Below, in pieces: positions 46,831 to 57,829 of a stretch of 64,000 nucleotides of DNA. The stretch lies in the NCBI GenBank assembly GCA_946406115.1, contig OX291558.1:18344205-18408204 (forward strand), read 5' to 3'. The notes beneath the pieces are model-generated. The model was not told the DNA's origin. It made no database searches and saw nothing but the letters and a program-made list of their open reading frames with translations. The stretch is from Apoda limacodes (Eukaryota > Arthropoda > Insecta > Lepidoptera > Limacodidae). Made by a program: the position numbers and the translations under genes. Position 1 is the stretch's first letter. The number at the start of each line of letters is the position of its first letter.

Positions 46831-47350
46831 GACGCTGCATCTTCAACTCCGAGGTCATAATAATATAATATAATAAAGTGTTACACATATAATAATAATA
46901 TTATAAAACAATAAAAAAAAAAACTTTTTCGAATTGTGTAAAAATATTAAATAAAACTATCTGTCCTTGGATTCAAAATCAGATCGATATAAAAATGATA
47001 TGTCAAACTCATTAAAAATATTCAACTGCTGTGTTTAATCTTCAGGAACAGTTATGTATTACAAAAGAAACCCTTATTTACACAGATGTTATTACAAAAC
47101 AAAATACTCCACTAGTATTTGAGTCAAACGTAACTTTTCCGTGACCAAACTTTATCAATATTTGTAAATGGAAATTCCGTTATATTACATAGTGATGTGT
47201 ATGTAGAAATTGTAAACACGGTAACACTAAAGGTGACAAGCCAATGGCAAAATATAATACTAATAATAATAAATAAACTTATAGCACTAATGAAAAAGTC
47301 ACGTATATTTTTCGTATTGTAATTTAAACTAAGAAGATTGTGAAATAGTA

Positions 47351-47830
47351 ACATCGGTCTATCGGAAACGATATGCAAAGTTAAACATCGTCGAACGTGG
47401 TCAGTTATTGGATATGGGTGCCTAATGGCACATATTTCTGAGCTCCGCCGTGATTTAGTAGCACGGTAAGCCATCGGTCCTGGTAGTCATCAAGCCAAGT
47501 TAGAGTACATGGGTGCCTTGAACATTCTGGCAGTTTTTTTTTTCTGAACTATCTATGCAGTTGGCTGTTGCAGCCATTACTGCTTCACTGGGCTTTTGGT
47601 GCGAGACTCTGAAGGAGTCTCAGCCCATATAACGCCCAACGCTCAATGGCTCCCCGCAGGGGGAGCCTCGGCTTGAGTTGTCAATCTCGGGGTCGCCCCT
47701 TCGACAGTCGAGTGACCATTAGCTTAAAAACGTCTGCCCATTCACCCTGGTTCAGCGCGGTGAACTGTGGCCTAAGCCTCCTTACTCTACGGAGAATTTT
47801 CTGCTAGAGCAGACAAACAACGGCTGTAGG
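47351..47830 (+). mobile_element. 5S rRNA-derived SINE, copy 1, with a GC-rich insertion
   Basis: The stretch 47351-47425 follows insect 5S rRNA (ACATCGGT, AAAGTTAAACATCGTCG, ACGTGGTCAG, TTGGATATGGGTG), covering the internal Pol III promoter. It is followed by GAGCTCCGCCGTG and GTCGGTCCTGG-like text and, after an unrelated GC-rich stretch at about 47531-47740, by GCGCGGTGAACTGTGGCCTA AGCCTCC, as in copy 2 at 62165. Confidence 0.7.
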
Positions 47831-48739
47831 AACTTTTAACTAGTTGACTTACTAAAATCTAATCAATAAAACGTACACTAAGCACAAATTATAAATTGGT
47901 ATCATACAATAGTTGGAGTTACATTATGCATGTTCTAACGGTATTTGCTCAGCTGCTTAATGAAATGACAAACACATGTTATTATTACCTATTGTTTTAT
48001 TTGCTAGCTGTACATGGCTTGAAAATATAATACAAATTAGAGTAAGCGTAAAGCCCATCCGCTTTACATAGTTTTGTTAGACGCAACGACTAATGCAGCA
48101 TGCAGGCAAATGTAACATATGTTTAGCATCACCAAACTAATTATGTATTAATGTAAAAGTGGTGTTACTTTGTACCCGAGCTTAACAATTTTTAATAATC
48201 TATGAGGTTTTTAATATGATACATAAAGTTACACTTCTCGCCGATGCACCAATAAAATAGTGTGTAGTGTGGTGAAGTAATGCGCGATTTATTGAATCAA
48301 AACGTCAATCAATACTATGTATAGATTAATAGACATTTTGTATAGTTATTAACTTATTTTTTTTTGTTTTTTATTTTTTTTCATTTGCAACCCTGATTGC
48401 AAGAGACAATTGAGTGGATGAATAAAAATACTAAGTATTATCATAAACGAGCGGAGTTCCGCTGTTTCACCAGTAATTTTTTTTTTCTCGTGTGATTTTT
48501 GGTCGAAATTCAAAAAATTCTGTTCGGGCGAGATCGAGTTACCTATACAAATATCCAAGAAAATTCATTAACCACAAATCTTCATATTTATAATATGGTA
48601 AGTTTGGCAAACACGGTTTTGCGGCGCAGTTGTTTTCATGCATGCATCCATAAAAACGAAAATATAGGTAATTCTAAATTCTGCATAGGTGAAATTGTGG
48701 CATCAACTAATTCATTTATTCTTCTTTTATCTTTATCAG

Positions 48740-48895
48740 TCTTATACGTCCCCTATTGGGGCTCGGCCTCCCCTTACCGAGGGTGATTGGAGCCATAGTC
48801 CACACGCGAGTTGAGCGCGGATTGTGGACTTCGCATAGGTCTTTGTTTTTAACATATGCAGATTTCCTTCCCATGGTTTCCTTAACCGAAAAGTA
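48740..48895 (+). repeat. Dispersed repeat (TATACGTCCCCTATTGGGGC)
   Basis: Contains CCCCTATTGGGGCTCGGCCT, GATTGGAGCCATAGTCCACA, GCGGATTGTGGACTTCGC and GGTTTCCTTAACCGAAAAG, a common lepidopteran SINE-like sequence. The short open frames here are by chance. Confidence 0.65.
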
Positions 48896-49894
48896 TTACA
48901 AATTAAAGAGTGATACTAGTTTTAAATATAATATGAATTTAATTAGTACGCTTTGATGTGGCTCGTTTGCTAAATGACGGGATAAAAATTAAGAACGTAA
49001 AAACACTCTTATAATACAAAATTCTATTTCAATTTTTCCGACACAAACGTACGAAAAATATTTTTTTGAATATAAAGATTTTGTTATAAACATCTAAAGA
49101 TGTAATTCAAGAGAAGATTTGTAAATAAAAACTTATGAATATAACATTATAAAACGGCGGGAAAGACGTACAAGATTTTCTGCTTTTTTTTGAAGTCAGC
49201 ATAGGTATTTACTTTTTGTAACTACATGAATATTCTTTAGTCACATGTTTATGTTCACAGAGTAAAATACAAAGATAAGACAGATAAAAGGTTAAGAGCA
49301 AGAAAAACAATGTGATAGCAGTTGTAGTATTAGTTTATCATATACGTATACAATATACAGACGGACTTTAGAGACAAAGGCTTAAGAATACATATAGCTT
49401 AGATATGAATACAATGAAGGCCGTGTGTGGAGGTAGAATAGATAACAGAATAAAAAAACTAGGCACCTACAAGAACAGAGATAGCAACATTACTAGCACG
49501 TACTAGCAATACTAGCTACAAATAAATTTTAAAGTTAAAAGACTCGAGGTGCTTCAGCAGCTACTTAAAGTCACTAATCAATAGTGTCAGTTATTTAGTT
49601 TATAATTAGGTTAGGTAATTTAAAATGGAAATGGTAGAAATATAAGACTAGGATGTTAATTTAAGCCCCGTTACACACGTAGCTAAAATGTACATATATT
49701 AATATGTCAAAATATATCCATACAAAATTAAAATTGCTGGCTGCGTGGTATTCAAAGTTTACTATGGAAAATATATTGTAATATGTTTTGCTACAGTTTT
49801 TATTAATATAGCTAAAATTGTGATGGGCTTAATCTACATTTGTGGTTGGTATGTTTTAGGCAAATTCGACACCAAATTTTCAAATTTCTATTCT

Positions 49895-50000
49895 AGGACC
49901 TAACCTATATGTGTGCCAAGTTTCATCTCGATCCTTTCAGTGGTTGGAGCGTGATTGAGTTACACACATCCATGCAGACATTCTTTCACATCTTTAATAT
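49895..50000 (+). repeat. Dispersed repeat, plus piece
   Basis: TAGGACCTAACCTATATGTG, then AGTGGTTGGAGCGTGATTGA. The reverse counterpart is at 52560-52685. Confidence 0.55.
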
Positions 50001-51112
50001 TAGTACGATACGTTTGATAATTTCTTCTCATACCTTATACACGTGATAATACTAAAAGATTTGATATCATAGTGTCCAGTTCATGTAGTTCGGTGGTCTT
50101 AAATCAAAACTACAGTTGCCATATTTAATTGGTGTAAACTTACACGACACTAGCGACCGGACACCGGGTCAGAAAAGTTTGTTGCACTGCACTTTGCAGT
50201 TGCGCGTTACCACTTGTCTTACTGCATCGCAAACAGGCGACGCATTGACGACCCAGTTGCTACTCAAATCAGGTTACTACTTACGTAATCTAGGTTGGTT
50301 TGGTTCGTAACAAACAGAAGGAATAATAAAATAAATGAGCAAGTAGGTAATAAACCAGTTGAAGGATTGTTTGGGCAACTCATCAGTACCGTCCTCGACA
50401 GTATACGTACCCATTATTACACCAATATCATGAGTCGTCACGTACTGTAAATAATCAACCCACTAAATACAAAGAAATATCGGGGAGAATAACCAATTCG
50501 CGAAACCTATCCTGTTGGCAAGTACTAATGTTAAGGTGAAAGTAATTAATTTTTTTCTGTACAAATTTCATTACCAATCGAAATGTCTATAACTGTATTA
50601 AATATTTTAAATTCAAAACGCCTTGTATTTATATTGCTATTTGCTAAAGGCATAAAAAGCCTATGCATAGAGAAAATGACAGTAAATTAATAAATAACCA
50701 GAGTTTTTCGTTTCATAATTTACTGGCATTTTCTAAATATATATTACCCATATGCTTTTTGGGCTTATGACCTGGAGAAGGTGACAGAAAATTCCAAGTC
50801 ATTTGTTACAAGTAGGTGTGGCGACCCTCCAGGACCCTACGAATTACGTTATTAATGAATCAAATGTAATGGTCATAGCGCTTTGTATGGTCATCGGTAC
50901 GTAATCGCAGGACGATTAATCGAACATGTCAGAAATATTACTGATTTCAAACGATTTGTTCCACAAATATTCTTGTTTTTTCCGGTAGTTAATAAAAACA
51001 GACTAGCTAAATTCTAAACTTATCCTAATAGGTAATTTGACCATTATTTGACCTCTAAAGGGTTTGACCACTATTTGACCACTATCTCCCGATCTGACGG
51101 CCGAGTTTTGTT

Positions 51113-51316
51113 GGCTCCGTGACTCAGTGGGTAGTGTAATGCGGATTCGAGGGGCGTGGCTTTGATTCCCACACAAGACAGATATTCATTATTTTTGTTT
51201 ATCTTGAGACTGGGTGTTTTCTATGTATAAAATGTATGTATTTACAAAATAGGGTATATGTATCCATTGTATTTGCAATCCATAACACAAGCTTTGCTTA
51301 GTTTGGGACCAGAAAG
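51113..51316 (+). mobile_element. tRNA-derived SINE
   Basis: GGCTCCGTGACTCAGTGGGT and GGCTTTGATTCCCAC resemble the A and B boxes of a tRNA, followed by a non-tRNA body (ATCTTGAGACTGGGTGTTTT) and CATAACACAAGCTTTGCTTA near the end. It does not fold as a complete tRNA, so this is a SINE and not a tRNA gene. Confidence 0.7.
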
Positions 51317-52205
51317 CGCTTCGATGTCCAAAAAAATTTATTTTTAAATTAATTATTATATTTTATATTATTATTATTATAACAACGAAATTGTTATAGT
51401 TATGAATATAAATAGAAAAATCCGAATCGCTTTCACCTTAAAACTTCAGGAAAACTTAAATCCCAGATTTTGTGCCCATAGTCAACATATAAAAACTTAA
51501 TTAAATTAAATTACTGGTTAATATTATTTTGTATTTTAATTTTATAGCCAATATTATGTCTGGAAACATTCACGCATCAAAATAAAAACAATAAAACCTA
51601 TATACCTACCTGCAATTATCTTTACTACTTCAAAAATAAATTACGCCAATCTCTGCATATCAGTGTTGGCCAAATATTTAACAACGTTCATGGTCGTCAA
51701 ATATTTATTTTACAAAGGCTATGTATGTAGGTAAGTAGTTGAATTGCATTGCTAAAGAATAAGTATTACGTTAAGTAAATAAACATTTTGATTCCTCTAT
51801 TTGAGATATTTCGGAATACAAATAACATTTATTCGACTGTGTTTTTGTATATGAATATGTTAAATATTCATGTAAGTATCAGAAGACGATTGAATATTAT
51901 ATGGTTATAACACCATAACACAAATTGCAACACGTGTACAAATAGTTGTGCACTTATTTGTGCAAATGATCAAAAGCACAAAAAACGTGGCACACTATGT
52001 CTTATAATATTTGAACAAATGTTTGAAGCTATGTCAAGCGCCAATAAGCGCTTATTTTTTACCCTATATCTTTGAAATTCCTGAGCTAATTTCGATGATC
52101 CCTTTAGGTTTTCACATAAAAAAAGAAACCTTAAGATGAAGTAAGTTCACTGTCCAATGAGCCATAAAACATTCAAATAAAACAAAACACTTTTTATTTT
52201 ATTTT

Positions 52206-52240
52206 ATTTACTTATCTGATAGTTTATCAGATAAGTAAAT
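52206..52240. repeat. Perfect 16-bp hairpin with a 3-base loop
   Basis: ATTTACTTATCTGATA at 52206-52221 is exactly complementary to 52225-52240 with GTT between. No T-run or gene nearby gives it an obvious role. Confidence 0.95.
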
Positions 52241-52394
52241 CTGCAAAGATTGTTTACAACAGATAAGCAGTCAGCTTTCACCTTGATTGATGTCAACAAC
52301 GTCACAAGTGAAATTGAAATGTCACAGACTGCAATAAATTATTATGATTGTTGATAAGTTAATTGTTGTGCCTTGCATATATTAGTTACTGGCT

Positions 52395-52690
52395 GATCCG
52401 GCGAACGTTGTTTCGTTATATGACTATAGTCCCTGTCCCTAATGTACATCATACATATATGGATATGTCCTATGTCCATCTGGAATAATGTATTTTTCAA
52501 ATAGTGAAAGATTTTTTAAATAAAATAAAATTCCGGAGATTCCATCACATAATATCCTACAAATATTATAAATGTCAAAGTTTGTATGTCTGATTTTTGC
52601 TACTCAATCACGCTTAGTGCCACGCCAGTGGTTAACTGGACGAATCGGGATAAAACTTGACATACATATAGGTTAGGTCCTGGAATAGTC
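52395..52690 (-). repeat. Dispersed repeat pieces
   Basis: CTGGCTGATCCGGCGAACGT at 52390-52412 begins one unit. At 52560-52685 lies the reverse counterpart of the 49895 piece (CTCAATCACGC, CATATAGGTTAGGTCCTG). The 84-residue open frame here is by chance. Confidence 0.5.
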
Positions 52691-52859
52691 AGTAAAGACT
52701 TAAGTATATCTGTAACCAGTATATTATAATTATTTACGAAGTATCTATATAAGATCTTTACTGATAATATGTCAATAATTTCCACTTCGTAGCTATTGCC
52801 TTCATGCCTAAGTACGTTTATAAGTTGTTTGTTTATAAGTTTCGATACTAACATTGCTC

Positions 52860-55800
52860 AAGTCATATGTGTTTAGACGTAACTTATGGTCATAGACAAT
52901 TGGTCGGTAAATGTGCGGTTGCTCAAAGGCCATATGCTAATGCATTACTTGAGCTTGTCTTGTTTGAGTGGACCAACCAGCCTACACTAATAGCTACTTG
53001 TTAACACTTTTGCTTTCCACTTAAGTTACTCTTTTAAAATCTTTGTACACTATTTATTATATTCTTTTTAGTGCTAACGTCAAATTTGTATTCATTAAAT
53101 AAACTACACTAAAAAATAATATGTCGTTAATACACATTACTCAATCAATTTTAATTTAATTTTTGTTTCTTTATATACTTTTAAATGTTAACAACGAACG
53201 AATCTTAATTGTATTTTTGTATTTTTTACTAGTTAAATTACAATATATTTTAAAACTCTTCTGTTAATTCTAATGAGTTTCTATCTACGTGAATAAATCT
53301 GTGGCACATTACGAAACGTGTTTTTAATGTTATTAAATTGTTTCAGGTAAGTATGGAGTTATGTCAACAAAACTTGCTTAGATACAAAGGTTTCTATAAC
53401 ACCGTATATTAAAATAATACCTTATATATAAATAAATAATAATAATATGTATATTTATATCCTTATTACACAAAATTTTTGTTCAACTTAAAACGGTTCA
53501 AAGCCTTCATGTTCCTGTAGTACCAAAAATAACACAAAATCAGAAATACATATATGTTACTTTCTTGCCAAATACTTTAAATAGTAAAAAAAGACTTAGT
53601 TAAACTGGTTTTTAACCGACTTCAAAACAGGAGGTTTTTAATTCGACCTGTATGTATGTAAGTAATATTATTGGAATTGCACAATATTTGTATTTGTTGT
53701 TCAATGTGGGTTTCTAAACAGGTTTGCCAAATTTATTAGTGTTTCTATGTTAGTCTACTCATTTCTTAAAAACTAGGAATAGTAGGTACATAAGTAATTT
53801 TTTTTAATCAAAAAATAAATGATACAAAACTACATTTAACACATCTTATCTCACAACTGCTACTCAACTTACTTCTTTGGTACCTAAACTGTAATGACTG
53901 TATATCAAGGATATGAAGAAACCAGTTTAAATTTATTTTTATCTATTTTTGATTCTCATGCTTCGTCCAATTAGGAAGAAAGAAACTTTCATTTTAAACC
54001 TTTCTATAGCTTCCTAAAGAATTTCAAATCATTAATCAGCCGTCCCGTAGCGGCGTTCGTTCTAATAACAAGCTAACATGCCGCTTATAATAAATTTAAT
54101 ATAACACAAATAAGATAGAAATAGAAAACATTTTCTTTTTAAGGTTTTTTGTTTATCACCTACTTTTTTTAAAATTCCAATTATTATTAAAGGAAATTAT
54201 GTTATGGCCTATAAGTTGGATGAGATTCAAAGTTTTAAACGATTTCTATAGCTTGGTTCATATCACAGATAAATAAGCATATTTTATATTAAAGATATAC
54301 TGTATTAGAACAGAGAGCCTATATTGTAATAATAATCTATTTCACTATAAGTATATTGTTTTCATATCTTAACTTGATGCAAACGAGAAAGTAATAAATA
54401 ATAATAACTAAAATTCAGCAGTCTGGTGTTAAGTTTTTAATAAATATAAGTCATAAAATAATCATTTTTTTTTCTTTCACATTGTTATTACATAAAGCTA
54501 TTTTGTACATCCTGTGAAATCCCATAAAATATCTAAACCAAACCAAAGCACGCCCCTGACACCTATTCGTTAAAAATTACACCTCTATTTTTACTTTAGT
54601 TTAGTTTTTTTATGAAGGAAGTGGGAAGTAAGGTCGGACTACCTGCTGCCCAATCCACTATGGCCATGGGGCGTCTGCACCTGCGTTAAACCAAAATACT
54701 TACGTAAACAGTCTATTTTAAGGACCACTATCCGCGTTACGTTACCCACAGTGCGCTAAGAATTATTTATTACTTTTCATAGTAAATATTTAAGAATTTA
54801 CATCTTCCATTGCGTTAACAAATTTTTGAATTAAAGATTTTTTAAACCTGTGGTGTTTTTGCTATAAAATATCTATGATCAAAAGCTTAGGGTGACCACA
54901 AGTTTCTGTAATTTAGGATCCCCGAATGACAGAAATTGCCACAGAAAATATGCAATAGTATACAATATATCTGAAATAGGTCTACCGATCTTCGTCTGTA
55001 CGTCACAGTTGTATTTCTCAGATACCGTTAAAGTTTAAAAAAAGCAAAATTTGACTCAAGAATAAGTTTAGGGGTTAAATAAGTCATAATTTTTGAGGCG
55101 ACTCCAAATTGTCCACCTTATAAATATTATATTTTTTTTTTAAGTGGACTAAAGTCAAGGAATCGTAAAATAAATGTATTTTGATACAATAATTGTAAAC
55201 ATTTTTGAGTACCTATATATTTTAATATAAAATAAAGATATCGAAATGTATCCCATATAGTTACACATGTTTAGGCATTTAGGTATTAGGTATACAAGTA
55301 GGTATACAAAAATGAAAGCATTTTATTCGCAATATGTATGTATCTCTAATAATACGAACATGTGTTTGTCGTAACTATCGCTATCTTAGTCATGACATGA
55401 TAGAGGAACATCGTATTTTGCAAAGAGACGACACGGCGGGTAGTATAGCCCATACTTTTGTCCTAATCATACACATAGTTTCCGTAAGATATCAAATAAA
55501 ATGTTCCTAGCTTGCCTACCTTTTTTGTTTACAACTCGCTCACACGATCAAAGTCGGAGGTGTTAGTTAGTTTTGAATATACTTCCTAGCTAGTTGTATA
55601 ATTCAATAAATCACAAATATACATCTATTCTGAGATTATACCTTTTTAGTGTTAGAATAAAACAAACACTTTACATGGTTAAAGAACTCCAAAAATTTAT
55701 CCAAGGGATATAGCGAAACGTGGTCACCTTACGAACCCTATTCTCGTCGGTCTCATTCACTGCTCTCGGTTAGTGACATCGTCCGACCAAATTAAAAATA

Positions 55801-56055
55801 AATAAAAAAAAACAGTGAACATGTGAGAGTTGTGAGGCTGATATAAAATTCTAAATATATGGATATCTCCCGCTGCCACAGCTTACACTAGTACTTATGA
55901 CGATTCTGCTGTTATGACACGCTTAAGTATGTCGGACATCAATTACGAAAACAAAAACACCATGCGTTTGAAAGAAAATAGATGGGACACATTTTGTTAA
56001 TATTTTTTTTTTAGAAAGTCTGACAAAAGCTTTTTAATAAATGTACCCATTTATA
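52860..56055. other. AT-rich DNA with a few weak repeat traces
   Basis: A piece of the CCGACTTCAAAACAGGAGG repeat lies at 53617-53660. Otherwise no gene, RNA or clear transposon was seen. Confidence 0.4.
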
Positions 56056-56059
56056 TTAA

Positions 56060-56255
56060 ACTAGCTGACCGGGCAGACGTTGTCCTGCATGATACCGACT
56101 GCAGCGCCATCTGCCGGGCTGATTTGTGAATCTAAAATACCCAGGGCGCCACCCAAACGTATACAAAAAAAAATCGTTCAACCAAGCCAGCCGTTTAGAA
56201 GGAGTACAGTGACATACAAACGTACAGTAGAATTATATATATAAAGATTAAGATA
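56060..56255 (+). repeat. Dispersed repeat (CTAGCTGACCGGGCAGACGT)
   Basis: Contains CTAGCTGACCGGGCAGACGT, CAACCAAGCCAGCCGTTTAG and TATATATATAAAGATT at the end, a familiar lepidopteran repeat related to the type ending near 32665. Confidence 0.6.
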
Positions 56256-56587
56256 TGAAAAAATAAAGATCGCTAACAGAATACGAACTTTCCTGTTTGT
56301 GAATATGAATACCGAGTTATTGGCCATATACTCTATGAATTAAATGTCTCGTTAAAAACAAGGACCTCTACACAGAGACATAAAAATGGACTTCGTACTA
56401 TATTAAAGTCTATGTTAAGGTCCTTGGTCCGTAATTCTCATGTGACTTGTCAATGCAGTAATATTTTATTATGTCAGTTTATTAGAGAGTTGTGTACCTA
56501 CCTAGCAGCACATCAAAGATGTACGCACATGTCATTATCAATGCGTTATCACTTCTCTTTTTTTTATTGAAAACTTTTTTATTCTCT

Positions 56588-56650
56588 GTCAGCTTTACAA
56601 AGTCATGCTAAGGTCAGCTTTACAAAGTCAGCGCAAAGAGTCATGCTAAG
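56588..56650. repeat. Imperfect tandem duplication of 25 bp
   Basis: GTCAGCTTTACAAAGTCA plus TGCTAAG occurs at 56588-56612 and again at 56613-56650, where 13 extra bases are inserted before TGCTAAG. Confidence 0.85.
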
Positions 56651-57464
56651 GTATTTGTAAACATGTGGTGTTCTGCTTGTGATTTCAATTTTTTTTATCA
56701 AAATTGGTTTATCAAAAACCAATTTGTTTATGTTGATATTTTTGTTCCTAGACTTTGTTCAAAGCCATTTAGGCTTTCTTTTTTTCCTGATATTTGACAT
56801 TGATATATTTAGATTCTTATTTTGTTTAATCTAAGAATGAAAACAATTATTTATAAAACCATAACGGTTACTTGCACTTTATCATTAATCCCATCACTAA
56901 TTCAATCCTGTCAATAGTGACTTAGATTATCTAAAGTCATCTTGCTCCATGTTCCGCTACTCGACGACACGGTACAAAGCTTGCGGCGTCTAAAGAGCAT
57001 CTATTGTGGTCGATGAATAGAAAAGGCTTTCGCAATGACGTCTTTTGTGGTACCCGTACCTGTTATAATACGCGTCTTTGACCGCGGCTCTGCTTTAAAC
57101 TTAAGTACTCATATAATTCTATAGGTCTAACTAAACACATACATTAATTATTATTTAAAAATTAAAACTAGCTTATGCCCGCTACTTTATCCGAGAGAAA
57201 ATTTATTAATTATATTAATATTTGTGTACCACATCACATACCTTTGAATATTAAAAGTTATTATACGCCCCATCCAATTGCTATCCTCACTATATATCCT
57301 ATTTTGAATAGTTGTACCTGATTTTTGTTATTCATTCATTAATTCATTGATTGATTTTAAATGAAGTTAAGCATATAATCTTCCTTTTATACAAGTAGGT
57401 AATAAAATAATCATCATTTAAATGGGAAAAGCTTATTTACTTTGGAGCTTGAAACATATAGTCA

Positions 57465-57825
57465 GGTACCCAAAGGGTAAAAAACGGGACCCTATTACTA
57501 AGACGCCGCTGGCCGTCCGTCCGTCTGTCACCAAGCTGTATCTCATGAACCGTGATACTTAGAAAGTTTAAATTTTCGCAGAAATGTATTATTTGTTGCC
57601 GCTATAACAACAAATACTAAAAACCAGAATAAAATAAATATTAAAGGGGGCTCAAATACAACAAACGTAATTTCTTTTCTCGTTTTTGCTCGATATTGAT
57701 AATGACAACAGATAGGTGCTTGAAATATTCACACTATTAAGTTATATATTTACTTAAAATAAAACAAATATTTGAGGGGGGCGTACCCTTCCTACGCGTC
57801 TGACTCGCACTTGGTAGATTTTTTA
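57465..57825 (-). repeat. GCGAGTCGGACTCGC repeat, minus copy
   Basis: Reverse of the 43605 copy: GGTACCCAAAGGGTAAAAAA, GTCCGTCCGTCTGTCACC, ATCTCATGAACCGTGATAC, then to GTCTGACTCGCACTTGG. An extra AT-rich segment lies near 57680-57770. Confidence 0.7.
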
Positions 57826-57829
57826 ACCT

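Noticed and set aside
50116..50310. 64-residue open frame beginning MPYLIGVNLHD
   Set aside because: No family, splice signals or repeat context; compatible with chance.
51113..51185. tRNA gene
   Set aside because: A- and B-box-like motifs are present, but no cloverleaf with acceptor stem can be formed, and a SINE body follows.
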